From Fluviicoccus sp. (GTDB lineage Bacteria; Pseudomonadota; Gammaproteobacteria; Pseudomonadales; Moraxellaceae), in contig NZ_JAUSMX010000005.1 of NCBI RefSeq assembly GCF_030646115.1, positions 1 to 64,000 on the forward strand: a stretch of DNA of 64,000 nt. The letters run 5' to 3'. This document shows, in pieces, positions 50,662 through 59,644 of the stretch. Under the pieces are notes generated by a model. That model saw only the letters and a program-made list of their open reading frames with translations, had not been told where the DNA came from and searched no databases. Position 1 is the first letter of the stretch, and each line of letters starts with the position of its first letter. The position numbers were made by a program, and so were the translations under genes.

Positions 50662-53601
50662 GTGACCGTTGCCGCCACGCATCCCGCCTTTGAATTGTGC
50701 CGTAAGGTTCCCGTTCCTTCCCTGAATCTGGAAATGGAGGAATACCGGCACATCCAGACCGGCGCCATGCACTACCATCTGGCGGCGGACAACCCCGAAA
50801 ACGTGTTCCTGGTGGCGCTGCGCACCATGCCCATGGACTCCACCGGGGTGGCGCACATCCTGGAACATACCGCGCTTTGCGGTTCGCAGAAGTACCCGGT
50901 GCGTGACCCGTTCTTCCTGATGATCCGCCGTTCGCTGAATACCTTCATGAACGCCTTCACCTCCAGCGACTGGACGGCGTATCCCTTCGCCAGCCAGAAC
51001 CGCCAGGATTTCGACAACCTGCTGTCGGTGTATCTGGACGCCGTGTTCTTCGCCCGGTTGGACCCGCTGGATTTTGCGCAGGAAGGCATCCGCGTCGAGT
51101 TCACCGAACCGCAAAACCCGGACAGCCCGCTGGTGTACAAGGGCGTGGTCTTCAATGAAATGAAAGGGGCCATGAGCTCCCCGCACAGCATTCTTTCTGA
51201 CGTGCTCAACAAGTACGTGTTTCCCACCACCACCTATCACTTCAATTCCGGGGGCGATCCCGCTGAAATCCCCGAACTGGGTTATGACGACCTGCTGGCT
51301 TTCTACCGCAAGCATTATCACCCCAGCAACGCCGTGTTCATGACCTATGGCGACATTCCCGCCGCCGAACTGCAGGCGCGTTTTGAAGATCAGGCGCTGC
51401 GCAATTTTGAAGCCTCCGAGCCGGTGCGCGGCCGTGATGAAAAGCGTTATCTGGCGCCGGTGACGGTGGAAGAGTTCTATCCGCTGGACGAAGGCGATGA
51501 CGGTGAAAAGTGCCATGTGGTGCTGAGCTGGCTGCTGGGCCAGACCGCCGACGTGCGCGACCGTCTGGCCATGCATTTGCTGAACGGCGTGCTGCTGGAA
51601 AACTCCGCCTCGCCGTTGCGCCTGTATCTGGAAACCTGCGGGCTGGGGGAGTCGCCATCGCCGATGTGCGGGCTGGACGACAATGGCCGCGAAATGAGCT
51701 TCAGCTGCGGTCTGGAAGGCAGCGCCGCCGACAAGGCCCAGGAAATTGAAGACGGGATTCTGGCTGTCTTGAAGCAAGTGGCGGAACAGGGCGTGCCGCA
51801 GGAAGATGTGGAAGCCGTGCTGCATCAGGTAGAACTGTCGCAGCGGGAAATCGGCGGCGACTCTTATCCCTATGGCCTGCAACTGATCCTCAACGGCCTC
51901 AGCGCCGCCTTGCAGGACAGCGACCCGCTGGCGCTGTGGGATGTGGATGCGGTGCTGGCGGAAATGCGCGAATCGATCCGCAATCCGGACTATATCCGCG
52001 GCCTGCTGCAACAGAACCTGCTGGATAATCCGCACCGTGTCCGCCTCACCCTGAAGCCCGACACCGGCCTCAGCGCCCGCCAGCAGGCGGCGGAAGCGGC
52101 GCGTCTGGCCAAGATCCAGTCGCAGCTGCCCGAGTCGGAAAAACAGGCCATTATCGACCGCGCCCTGGCCCTGACCGAACGCCAGACCATGGTGGACGAT
52201 GTCAGCATTTTGCCGAAAGTGGGTCTGGTGGATGTTCCGGCCGACCTGAAGATTGCCGAAGGCCAAACCACCACCTTGACGCTGGCCGGGCAAAGTATGC
52301 CGCTGACTACGTTTGCCGCCGGCACCAACGGCCTGTTCTATCACCAGATTATCATTGACCTGCCGCTGCTGGATGCCGACGAGCAGGTGCTGTTGCCCTT
52401 GTACGCCGGTCTGCTCAGCGAGCTGGGCGCCGGGGAAAACGATTATCTGGCCATGCAGCAATGGCAGTCGCGGGTCAGCGGCGGTGTACGCATGGGCCTC
52501 AGCATGCGCACTTCGCTGGACAATCCCCTTTATGGTCAAGGGCATCTGGTGGTGTCGAGCAAGGCGCTGCATTACCACGCCGACAGTTTTGAGCTGGTGC
52601 GCACCAGCCTGCAGGATTTGCGGTTTGAGGAAAGCGAGCGGGTGCGGGAGTTTCTGGGTCAGCGCAAGGCGCGTTTTGAGGCCAGCATTACCGACAGCGG
52701 CCACGGCCTGGCCATGCAAACCGCCAGTCATGGCATGAGCGCGGTGGCGGCCATGGAATACCGTATTTCCGGCTTGCCGGCCTTGCCGCGTTTGCGCAAG
52801 CAGGTGCTGGCGGTGCAGGAGGAGGCCGGGATTGCGGAGTTGCTGGCGTCGCTGAAAGCGCTGCATGCCAAGGTGCTGGCTGCCCCGCGCCAGTTTTTGC
52901 TGATTGCCGAGCAGGAGCGTTTGCCCGGTCTGGTGGCCGAGCTGCAGAAGGTGTGGCAAGACACGCCGCTGCAGGCGGTGGGTGCGGTTGCTGCCGGTGT
53001 GGTGAGCGGTGTGCCTGCCGATGCGCCGCGTGATTTTGCGTGGCTGGTGAACAGTCAGGTGCAGTTCTGTGCGGCGGCGTATCCGGCGGTGCCGGTGAAC
53101 CATCCGGATGCTCCGGCGTTCATGGTGCTGGGCGGTTTCCTGCGTAACGGTTTCCTGCATCGGGCCATTCGCGAGCAGGGTGGTGCGTATGGCGGCGGGG
53201 CGGGTTATGACAGCAATGCCTGTGCGTTCCGTTTCTTTTCCTATCGCGATCCGCGTTTGGAAGCGACGTATGCGGATTTCCTGGCCAGTCTGGTGTGGTT
53301 GCAGGAAAACGCGCATGAGGAGCGGCAGTTGGAGGAGGCGATTCTTGGGATTATTGCTTCTTTGGACAAGCCGTTGTCGCCGTCGGGTGAGGCGCGCAGT
53401 GCGTTCCATAATGCGTTGTACGGGCGTTCACCGGAGCAGCGTCGGGAGATGCGGTCGGCGTTGTTGAGGGTGAGTATTGCGGATTTGCAGCGGGTGGCGG
53501 GGGTGTATTTGTTGCCGGAGCGGATGAGGAGGGCGGTGGTGGCGCCGCATGGGCAGGCGGGGGTGTTGGAGAAGATGGGGTTTGTGGTGGAGAAGATTTG
53601 A
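50662..53601 (+). CDS. M16C metalloprotease (presequence-protease-like)
   Basis: A zinc peptidase of 979 residues from GTG 50662 with GGAG before it. The zinc site is H65-x2-E68-H69 (AHILEHTALCGSQKYPVRDPFF), with the distant Glu in NEMKGAMSSPHS. Two M16 halves and the M16C associated region make the clam-shell chamber. It degrades short peptides. No signal peptide is seen, so it is cytoplasmic. The last 700 bases shift to G-ending codons, and 147 bases from its end are repeated at 54555. Confidence 0.94.
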   Translation: MTVAATHPAFELCRKVPVPSLNLEMEEYRHIQTGAMHYHLAADNPENVFLVALRTMPMDSTGVAHILEHTALCGSQKYPVRDPFFLMIRRSLNTFMNAFTSSDWTAYPFASQNRQDFDNLLSVYLDAVFFARLDPLDFAQEGIRVEFTEPQNPDSPLVYKGVVFNEMKGAMSSPHSILSDVLNKYVFPTTTYHFNSGGDPAEIPELGYDDLLAFYRKHYHPSNAVFMTYGDIPAAELQARFEDQALRNFEASEPVRGRDEKRYLAPVTVEEFYPLDEGDDGEKCHVVLSWLLGQTADVRDRLAMHLLNGVLLENSASPLRLYLETCGLGESPSPMCGLDDNGREMSFSCGLEGSAADKAQEIEDGILAVLKQVAEQGVPQEDVEAVLHQVELSQREIGGDSYPYGLQLILNGLSAALQDSDPLALWDVDAVLAEMRESIRNPDYIRGLLQQNLLDNPHRVRLTLKPDTGLSARQQAAEAARLAKIQSQLPESEKQAIIDRALALTERQTMVDDVSILPKVGLVDVPADLKIAEGQTTTLTLAGQSMPLTTFAAGTNGLFYHQIIIDLPLLDADEQVLLPLYAGLLSELGAGENDYLAMQQWQSRVSGGVRMGLSMRTSLDNPLYGQGHLVVSSKALHYHADSFELVRTSLQDLRFEESERVREFLGQRKARFEASITDSGHGLAMQTASHGMSAVAAMEYRISGLPALPRLRKQVLAVQEEAGIAELLASLKALHAKVLAAPRQFLLIAEQERLPGLVAELQKVWQDTPLQAVGAVAAGVVSGVPADAPRDFAWLVNSQVQFCAAAYPAVPVNHPDAPAFMVLGGFLRNGFLHRAIREQGGAYGGGAGYDSNACAFRFFSYRDPRLEATYADFLASLVWLQENAHEERQLEEAILGIIASLDKPLSPSGEARSAFHNALYGRSPEQRREMRSALLRVSIADLQRVAGVYLLPERMRRAVVAPHGQAGVLEKMGFVVEKI

Positions 53602-53871
53602 GGTTTTGGGGGAATCTTGCGCCGGAGATGGGCGGCGGGGTTCCCTGTTGTTTGCTGAGATGGATTTTTTCAAGAGAGAGGCGGTTGACGATAGATAGTT
53701 GTGGTGCTAGTTTTCGGGGAGCGTAGTCCGTTGGGCTTCGGTCACCGAGAGCCGGTTTTTTTAGGATAAATGAGTAAGCTGCTGATATTAAAGGGTAGGT
53801 TATAAAAGGAAATCCATTCTGGGCTGATTTTATTTATGGCGAATTGCGTCGTCGTAGTGAAAGGGTTAGTA

Positions 53872-54183
53872 ATGATTAGGTTTATTGGATTTTTTGAGCT
53901 GGTTTTCGGGGCTTTGATTTTTGCTAAAATTGTATCCTGGATAGCTCATCCAAATACCTACCCATTTGGTTTATATCCTGCTGGGATAGGAGGAGTCATA
54001 ATTATGTGTCTTCCTGCTATGGTTGCGCTGGTAGGTTTAATTGAATTAATATCCAATCAGCCTATTTCTGAGGTCGAAGATTCATGGTCGAAATTAAATT
54101 CAACAAAGAAGTTTTTTCTAGGCACAGGGGTGATTATTGTGTCATCTATTTTAATTGTTACAGTCATGAGTGTGTTTCTGTAA
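53872..54183 (+). CDS. Small membrane protein, AT-rich patch
   Basis: A protein of 103 residues with three hydrophobic helices (FIGFFELVFGALIFAKIV, YPAGIGGVIIMCLPAMVALVGLIELI, FFLGTGVIIVSSILIVTVMSVFL). ATG 53872 has AAAGGG in front; the frame stays open 12 codons upstream. AT-rich codons contrast with the protease gene. Not recognised. Confidence 0.6.
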   Translation: MIRFIGFFELVFGALIFAKIVSWIAHPNTYPFGLYPAGIGGVIIMCLPAMVALVGLIELISNQPISEVEDSWSKLNSTKKFFLGTGVIIVSSILIVTVMSVFL

Positions 54184-54216
54184 AAAAGTTATACTTGCCT
54201 TTATTTTTGGGTTAAT

Positions 54217-54516
54217 ATGAAAAATAATTGTGAAATAAATTTAGGGTTATTGTTACTGTTTTTGGTGCCTTCAGCATTAGCTTCGGATATGTCAAGATGC
54301 ACAGCTGTGGATGGGTCTTATAGCTATTTGACGCATCGGGAATGTAAAGCGGCGACTGATATTAGGACGCAAGTGCAGCCAGTTATTCCGTTGTCTGCAC
54401 GAGATGGCAATGATAGAAAAATTGTTAAGTGTACTTCTAAAAATAATGATAGCGTAACACTTGAGGTGGGTAATTGTAGATCATTGGATGCTTATCAACA
54501 AACGCTTCATCAATAA
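54217..54516 (+). CDS. Small secreted protein with four cysteines
   Basis: A protein of 99 residues. MKNNCEINLGLLLLFLVPSALAS is a signal peptide with a cleavage site after SALA. The mature part holds four Cys (MSRCTAV, RECKAA, KCTSKN, GNCRSL), which can form two disulfides. It is AT-rich and starts 33 bases after the preceding membrane-protein gene; both could form one unit. Not recognised; small disulfide-bonded secreted proteins can be effectors or inhibitors, which is a guess. Confidence 0.6.
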   Translation: MKNNCEINLGLLLLFLVPSALASDMSRCTAVDGSYSYLTHRECKAATDIRTQVQPVIPLSARDGNDRKIVKCTSKNNDSVTLEVGNCRSLDAYQQTLHQ

Positions 54517-54554
54517 AAGGATAGGAAAATACGGTCAGAGCAACAAATGGTTGT

Positions 54555-54720
54555 GCAGTGCATTTCCATAATGCGTTGTACGGGCGTTCGCCGGAGCAGA
54601 GTCGGGAGATGCGATCGGCTTTACTGAAGGTGAGTATTGCGGATTTGCAGCGGGTGGCGGTAGTGTATTTGTTGCCGGAGCGGATGCGGCGGGCGGTGGT
54701 AGGGAAATTAGTAGGAAATT
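54555..54720 (+). pseudogene. Second copy of the M16 protease gene 3' end
   Basis: 54555-54701 aligns with 53396-53542 of the protease gene at about nine bases in ten. The reading frame stays open from 54580 for 40 codons (HNALYGRSPEQSREMRSALL) and ends with a new tail and a stop at about 54720. It has no start of its own and cannot be a protease. The two AT-rich genes therefore lie between two copies of the same gene end. Confidence 0.85.
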
Positions 54721-54824
54721 AGGAACAGAGCAACATAAATATTTTCAGATTCAGTGATTACCGATTTTTTTTGAGCTTGTACTTGCGCGGAAATTTAGGT
54801 ATTCCAGTGAGGGGGAGACAGGGA

Positions 54825-55421
54825 ATGATGCTATTCAGTAATAAATATTATGCCTCGGTGGAAGAAGCAGAAAATAAACCTAAGAGAGTAAAATACCTTC
54901 GGCTCTGGAATGTTGATATTTCAAGTTATGAAGGCCGTTTTTCACAATTTACCAGCCTGAAAAATCTTGACATAAGCTGGTCTACTGCATCGATAATTCC
55001 GTTAGATATTGCATCATTGAAAAAGCTTCGCGTATTGCGGATATTAAATGTTCCGTTAAATGAATTCCCAGAATGGATCTGTTCGCTTAGCGAGTTGCGA
55101 GAATTAACTATACGAGGAACAGATATTTCAGCCATTCCTTCAGATATTAATAGACTTTATCATCTAAAAAGATTGGAAATTGGTAATAATAATCTTCATT
55201 CGCTTCCAATGGAAATTGGACAATTAGAAAACTTAAAAGAGTTGTATGCATCTGATAATAAATTGTCGTTGGTTCCTGAAGAATTCAGGGCGCTCAGTAA
55301 ATTGAAAAAGCTTGGACTTGTTGGAAATTGTTTCAGTGAAAATGAGGCGATCAGAATTCGGAAATTTTTTCCTGGAATTGTGGATGTTTGGGGGCGCAAG
55401 GAATATGAAGGGCAAAAATAG
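54825..55421 (+). CDS. Leucine-rich-repeat protein
   Basis: A protein of 198 residues; ATG 54825 follows GGGGGAGACAGGG. Six or so repeats of about 23 residues follow the pattern LxxLxLxxNxLxxLPxxI (LKNLDISWSTASIIPLDIASL, LRELTIRGTDISAIPSDI, LKRLEIGNNNLHSLPMEI, LKELYASDNKLSLVPEEF). The protein has no signal peptide. AT-rich codons mark it as a newcomer. LRR proteins bind other proteins; the target is unknown. Confidence 0.8.
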   Translation: MMLFSNKYYASVEEAENKPKRVKYLRLWNVDISSYEGRFSQFTSLKNLDISWSTASIIPLDIASLKKLRVLRILNVPLNEFPEWICSLSELRELTIRGTDISAIPSDINRLYHLKRLEIGNNNLHSLPMEIGQLENLKELYASDNKLSLVPEEFRALSKLKKLGLVGNCFSENEAIRIRKFFPGIVDVWGRKEYEGQK

Positions 55422-55572
55422 GTCAGTGCAACGAATAAAGGAAATAGTGGTCAAAGCAATAGATGAGCGCCGTTTGACCCGTCTTGATTTCGCCTCTTGG
55501 GCGCGCAATTCTTGCGCCCATCTCCATCGAACAGGAGGGCATTTTCGGCAAAAACAGCGTGCTCGGTCGAGA

Positions 55573-55591
55573 GGGCGCAGGCACTGCGCCC
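55573..55591. repeat. GGGCGCAG-GCA-CTGCGCCC hairpin
   Basis: A perfect 8-bp stem with a 3-base loop lies 28 bases beyond the histidine kinase stop (minus strand). No T-run follows it. It may be a small dispersed repeat or a weak terminator. The region 55422-55618 holds no gene I can support. Confidence 0.55.
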
Positions 55592-55618
55592 CTACGCAGG
55601 ATTGTTGCGGAGAGCCAT

Positions 55619-56722
55619 TCAAGCCACATTCAAATTCCCGATAGCCTCCGCTCCCCCATGCGGAATCAACACCCGCATAACCGTCCCTTTACCCAACTCA
55701 CTGCTCACCTCCACCCGCCCTTGCTGCCGCTCCGCAAAATCCTTGCACAACAGCAACCCCAAACCACTGCCCAATTCCCCCCCGGTGCCCGGCGTCGACG
55801 ACTTGCTCTCCAGCCGAAACAGCTTGTCCATACGGGACGCCGAAATCCCGATCCCGGCATCCCTGACCTCAACCACCACCTGATCACCCCCGTGGCGGGC
55901 GGAAAGATGCACCGTATTATCCGGAAAACTGTACTTGATGGCGTTCGCCAGAAAGTTGCGCAAAATGGTGGAGGTCATCTGCGGATCGGCATGCACCAGC
56001 AAACCCTGATCGCACTCAATTTCCAGCCTCAAATTCTTGGCCTGCAACGAAGGCTGCACCAGCTCCACGCATTCCTGCACCAACGCACACAACGGCAGGC
56101 TTCGAGGCCGAAACTCCAGCAATCCGGTCTGGGAACGCGCCCAGGTCAGCAGATTGTCCAGCAGATTGTGCAGCACCTTGGTGGTCTGGTTGATCAGCCG
56201 CAGTTCCTTCTCAATCTGCACCGGGCTGGCCAGAACATAATCGTCCAGCAACAAGTCCGTCAGGCCCAGCAAACCGTTCAGCGGGTTTTTCAAATCATGG
56301 GCAATAATGGAAAAGAACTTGTCCTTGGTCTGGTTGGACAGCTTCAGCGAGTTTTCCAGGTGCTTGCGTTCGGTAATGTCCGAAGAAATGCCGCCGGTGC
56401 CGCACAGCGAACCCTGATTGTCATAAACCGGAAACTTGATGGATTGGTGGATGATCACCGTGCCGTCCGGCAAAGTGATTTGCTCCTCAAAGTCAAGGGG
56501 GGAGCGGGTTTGCAGCACCTTCAGGTCGTTGCGACGGAACAGGTCTCCCCATTCCGGCCCAAACAGCTCCGGGTCGGTGCGGCCAATGACGTTGTGTTCG
56601 TCCTGAAAGGCTTTGCGCAACCACTCACGGTTGACGAAGGTATAACGGCCTTCCAGATCCTTGAAGTAAATCAGCCGGTTCGTGTTGTTCATCAACGCGT
56701 CCAGCATGTTCTGGCTGTTCAT
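55619..56722 (-). CDS. PAS-domain sensor histidine kinase
   Basis: A soluble kinase of 367 residues: a PAS domain (1-125, NRLIYFKDLEGRYTFVNREWLRKAF, GTGGISSDITERKH), phospho-acceptor box FFSIIAHDLKNPLNGLLGL, N box LRNFLANAIKYSF, G1 EVRDAGIGIS and G2 GSGLGLLLCKDFAERQQGRV. It has no membrane helix, so the signal is cytoplasmic. No response regulator is next to it (an orphan). Its last few hundred bases use mostly G-ending codons. Confidence 0.94.
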   Translation of the reverse strand: MNSQNMLDALMNNTNRLIYFKDLEGRYTFVNREWLRKAFQDEHNVIGRTDPELFGPEWGDLFRRNDLKVLQTRSPLDFEEQITLPDGTVIIHQSIKFPVYDNQGSLCGTGGISSDITERKHLENSLKLSNQTKDKFFSIIAHDLKNPLNGLLGLTDLLLDDYVLASPVQIEKELRLINQTTKVLHNLLDNLLTWARSQTGLLEFRPRSLPLCALVQECVELVQPSLQAKNLRLEIECDQGLLVHADPQMTSTILRNFLANAIKYSFPDNTVHLSARHGGDQVVVEVRDAGIGISASRMDKLFRLESKSSTPGTGGELGSGLGLLLCKDFAERQQGRVEVSSELGKGTVMRVLIPHGGAEAIGNLNVA

Positions 56723-56821
56723 GAATTATAGTTATTATGTGGGGGACATCAGGACAAACAGGATAGCAGGGAATGGCAGGCTGTACAGCCCCCGGCGACA
56801 ATCACGGCCGGGGGCGCAATC

Positions 56822-57364
56822 TCAGCAACCAATCAGGCTGAGATATTCGTTGCGGGTCTGCGGGCTGTCGCGGAACCGGCCCAGCATCACCGACGACTTC
56901 ATCACCGAATTCTGTTTCTCCACACCGCGCATCATCATGCACATGTGCTTGGCTTCAATGGTCACGGCCACGCCTTTGGCCCCGGTCACCAGCAACACGG
57001 CGTCGGCAATCTGCTTGGTCAGGTTTTCCTGGATTTGCAGGCGGCGCGCGTACATGTCCACGATGCGGGCAAATTTGGACAAGCCCAGCACCTTGCCGTC
57101 CGGAAGGTAGGCGACATGGCACTTGCCGATAAACGGCAGCAGGTGATGTTCGCACAGGGAATACAGCTCAATGTCTTTCACAATCACCATCTCGTCGTTG
57201 TCCGACGGGAAAATAGCGTTGTTGACCAGCGTGTCCAGATCGTCCTGATAACCCTTGCAGAGGTACTGGAAGGCTTTGGCGGCGCGTTTGGGCGTATCGG
57301 CCAGACCGGGGCGGGTCAGGTCTTCGCCAACGGCGCTGATGATCGAAGCGTAGGCTTTTTCCAT
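56822..57364 (-). CDS. folE: GTP cyclohydrolase I
   Basis: A protein of 180 residues that makes dihydroneopterin triphosphate, the first step of folate synthesis. The zinc ligands are in [10 protein letters not shown] and KHMCMMMRG, and [17 protein letters not shown] is also conserved. ATG 57364 is chosen because relatives start there; another ATG lies four codons upstream inside a TTTGTNNNATACA motif. In light-regulated operons of related bacteria folE is often co-controlled with photolyase, whose antenna is a folate. Confidence 0.95.
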   Translation of the reverse strand: MEKAYASIISAVGEDLTRPGLADTPKRAAKAFQYLCKGYQDDLDTLVNNAIFPSDNDEMVIVKDIELYSLCEHHLLPFIGKCHVAYLPDGKVLGLSKFARIVDMYARRLQIQENLTKQIADAVLLVTGAKGVAVTIEAKHMCMMMRGVEKQNSVMKSSVMLGRFRDSPQTRNEYLSLIGC

Positions 57365-57366
57365 GG

Positions 57367-57382
57367 TTTGTCTCATACAAAG
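57367..57382 (-). promoter_or_regulatory. TTTGTNNNATACA motif upstream of folE
   Basis: TTTGTCTCATACAAAG lies two bases before the chosen folE start. It is a palindrome (TTTGT-N5-ACAAA) and fits the two sites of the photolyase operon. It is a candidate operator for the B12-binding MerR regulator. Confidence 0.5.
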
Positions 57383-57469
57383 CGGACGGGTAGGCGCACC
57401 CTAGCGGAAAGCGGGCACAGGGTAAAGGTTACAAACCCCGAATTCCAGTCTCGGGGTGCAATCTGTGGA

Positions 57470-58126
57470 TTATCCAGCATTCGCAGCGGGAGCCTGTCGT
57501 TTCAGCAACACCAGCACCGCACCGTTGCCGCCATCCTTGGAGGTGGCGCTGCAGAAAGCCAGCACGGCGGGGTGCTGTTGCAGCCAGCCGTTGACGCATG
57601 TCTTCAGCAATGAGCCGCCGGTATCCAGGCTATAGCCCTTGCCATGCACAATCTTCACCACGGTGATGCTTTCTGCACGGGCATCGGCAATCAGTTGCAG
57701 CACAGCCATCCGCGCCTGTTCCACGGTGCAGCCGTGCAGATCCACGGCGGCCTTCCAGACCAATTGTCCGTCCTGCAATTTCTTGAACTGGCCCACCTGC
57801 ACACCCACACGGCGGAAGGCGAGTTGCGCTTCACTGGCCACCGGGTTCATCAGCGCCTGCGTGTCGGAAATGCCAAGATTGTCCATTTCGCGTTCGCCTT
57901 CCGCACGGGCGCGGCGCATCAACATTTCCTGCTTGTCCGGACGGGGCAGGTGCAGCGGGGCGGTGGCTTCGGTAGCCAGCGGCTTCACCCCGTTCAGGGC
58001 GCGTTGCCACAGGGTTTTCTCGTCAGGTTCTTCCTGGCGGGGTTTTGGTGCGGCAACGGGCTTCACTGGAGCCTTTTGTTCGGCGGTGAGGCTTTTTTTC
58101 AAATCATTGAGCAGTTTGCTTTTCAT
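57470..58126 (-). CDS. smrA: Smr domain protein
   Basis: A protein of 218 residues: a charged N-terminal part and a C-terminal Smr domain with VDLHGCTVEQAR and KIVHGKGYSLDTGGSLLK, the two conserved motifs, ending GGNGAVLVLLKR. It may nick DNA or RNA, as the MutS2 Smr domain does. The start ATG 58126 is taken; the frame continues 15 codons further. A short CCCCGA...TCGGGG hairpin (57434-57458) beyond the stop may end its transcript. The symbol is by general resemblance only. Confidence 0.85.
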   Translation of the reverse strand: MKSKLLNDLKKSLTAEQKAPVKPVAAPKPRQEEPDEKTLWQRALNGVKPLATEATAPLHLPRPDKQEMLMRRARAEGEREMDNLGISDTQALMNPVASEAQLAFRRVGVQVGQFKKLQDGQLVWKAAVDLHGCTVEQARMAVLQLIADARAESITVVKIVHGKGYSLDTGGSLLKTCVNGWLQQHPAVLAFCSATSKDGGNGAVLVLLKRQAPAANAG

Positions 58127-58375
58127 GGGACGAAGGCGATTTACATATTCGGAGAGAACGTCGGCCTCCATTCTACCTCATGCCGCCGCTGTGAGGGCGG
58201 GCGCCGCAATGCCGCAATGAGAGACACTTTCAATTGTTACATTGATTGCTGTCAAGATTAACAAAAGTGCTTGCGCGCTTGCTAAAAAAACCGGATATTC
58301 AGTTAAACAGACCGATTGTCCTACAACATTGGCGCATAAAGTTTAATTTACATTTGTACATGAGAGGGGTTAGGC

Positions 58376-59602
58376 ATGGCCTTGTTCAGAACACTAAATA
58401 CCTTGCGCCGTGACGCCGTGAATTTGGCCCTGCATACCTTGGGCCTGAAGAAATCCAAAGGGCGGGGTAAATCCGGGAAGCCGCAGCTTTACCGCACCTA
58501 TGACCTGACGGCGGTTCGCCGTCCGGCCGTACAAGCCCAGCCGCTGTTACTGCCTTCCAGTCTGCTGGTATCAGACGTGGTGCGTGAAACCGCCGATGCA
58601 GTCAGCGTGGTGCTGGCCAATCCGGATGGTCAGGCCATCAATTTCCGTCCCGGCATGTTTTATACCGTCGTCGTGACCATCGACGGTCAGGAATACCGCC
58701 GCGCCTATTCCATTTCCAGCGCTGCCCACCATGGCGACAAGGTGGCCATTACCGTGAAGCGGGTTGCCGGAGGTCTGGTCTCGAACTGGATCAACGACCA
58801 CTTGAAAGCCGGGGACACCCTCCGCGTCTTGGGCCCGTCCGGTAACTTCACGGTCACACCAGATGCCTCCCAGGCCCGAAATATGGTGCTGGTGGGCGCG
58901 GGCAGCGGCATTACTCCCTTGATGTCCATTACCCGCAGCCTGCTGGAAACCGAGCCCTTGACCCGCATTCACCTGCAGTACGGCAACCGCAGCCTGGACG
59001 ACATCATTTTTCGCGATGCCCTGAGCATGCTGGAGCAGGAATACGACGAGCGCCTGTCTATTACCCATGTGCTGGAAACGCCGCCGGAGGAGTGGCAGGG
59101 TGAAGTGGGCCGTCTGGATCGCGCCACCTTTGCCCGGTTGCTGGACGGTATCCTCATCGACAACCCGTTGCCGGAACTGGAGGTTTACACCTGCGGTCCC
59201 GAGCCGGTGATGAAGGGCGTGGAAGAAGAAGTGCTGTCACGCGGTCTTCCGGCTTCGCGCTTCCATCAGGAAAAATTCACGCCGTCCGCCGGCCCCGCCG
59301 ATGCCAGCCGTTTTACCGCGCAGCCTGTGGAAATCACGCTGAGCGGCAAAAGCTGGACTGCCACCGCCCAGCCCGGACAAACCCTGCTGGAAGCCGGTCT
59401 GGCCGCCGGTGCACCGGTGCAGTTTTCCTGCACGCTGGGCGGTTGCGGCCGTTGCCGCGTCAAGATTACCCAGGGCGAAGTGGACATGCCTGAACCCAAT
59501 TGCCTGCTGCCCGAAGAAAAGGCGCAGCACTACGCGCTGTCGTGTATCGCCCGAGCCTGCACCCCGGTCAGCTTCGAAATAGATCCGCCCCAGAGCCACT
59601 GA
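58376..59602 (+). CDS. Flavin/iron-sulfur ferredoxin reductase
   Basis: A protein of 408 residues: an N-terminal stretch of about 55 residues, an FAD domain (RRAYSISS), an NAD(P)-binding domain (VGAGSGITPLMSITRSLL) and a C-terminal plant-type 2Fe-2S domain (C-x4-C-x2-C in SCTLGGCGRCRV, with the fourth Cys in YALSCIARA). It moves electrons from NAD(P)H to an oxygenase. The neighbour 42 bases downstream is a diiron protein, its likely acceptor. The ribosome site is GAGAGGGG. Confidence 0.93.
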   Translation: MALFRTLNTLRRDAVNLALHTLGLKKSKGRGKSGKPQLYRTYDLTAVRRPAVQAQPLLLPSSLLVSDVVRETADAVSVVLANPDGQAINFRPGMFYTVVVTIDGQEYRRAYSISSAAHHGDKVAITVKRVAGGLVSNWINDHLKAGDTLRVLGPSGNFTVTPDASQARNMVLVGAGSGITPLMSITRSLLETEPLTRIHLQYGNRSLDDIIFRDALSMLEQEYDERLSITHVLETPPEEWQGEVGRLDRATFARLLDGILIDNPLPELEVYTCGPEPVMKGVEEEVLSRGLPASRFHQEKFTPSAGPADASRFTAQPVEITLSGKSWTATAQPGQTLLEAGLAAGAPVQFSCTLGGCGRCRVKITQGEVDMPEPNCLLPEEKAQHYALSCIARACTPVSFEIDPPQSH

Positions 59603-59644
59603 ATAAAACAACAAACACCCGATTGTCTCACTGGAGTTAACGCC

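Noticed and set aside
50626-53409. A 927-codon open frame on the minus strand over the M16 protease gene
   Set aside because: It is the antisense of a clear protease gene. In GC-rich DNA with strong C/G third positions the opposite strand often stays open. The peptide is His-, Arg- and Gln-rich and matches no family.
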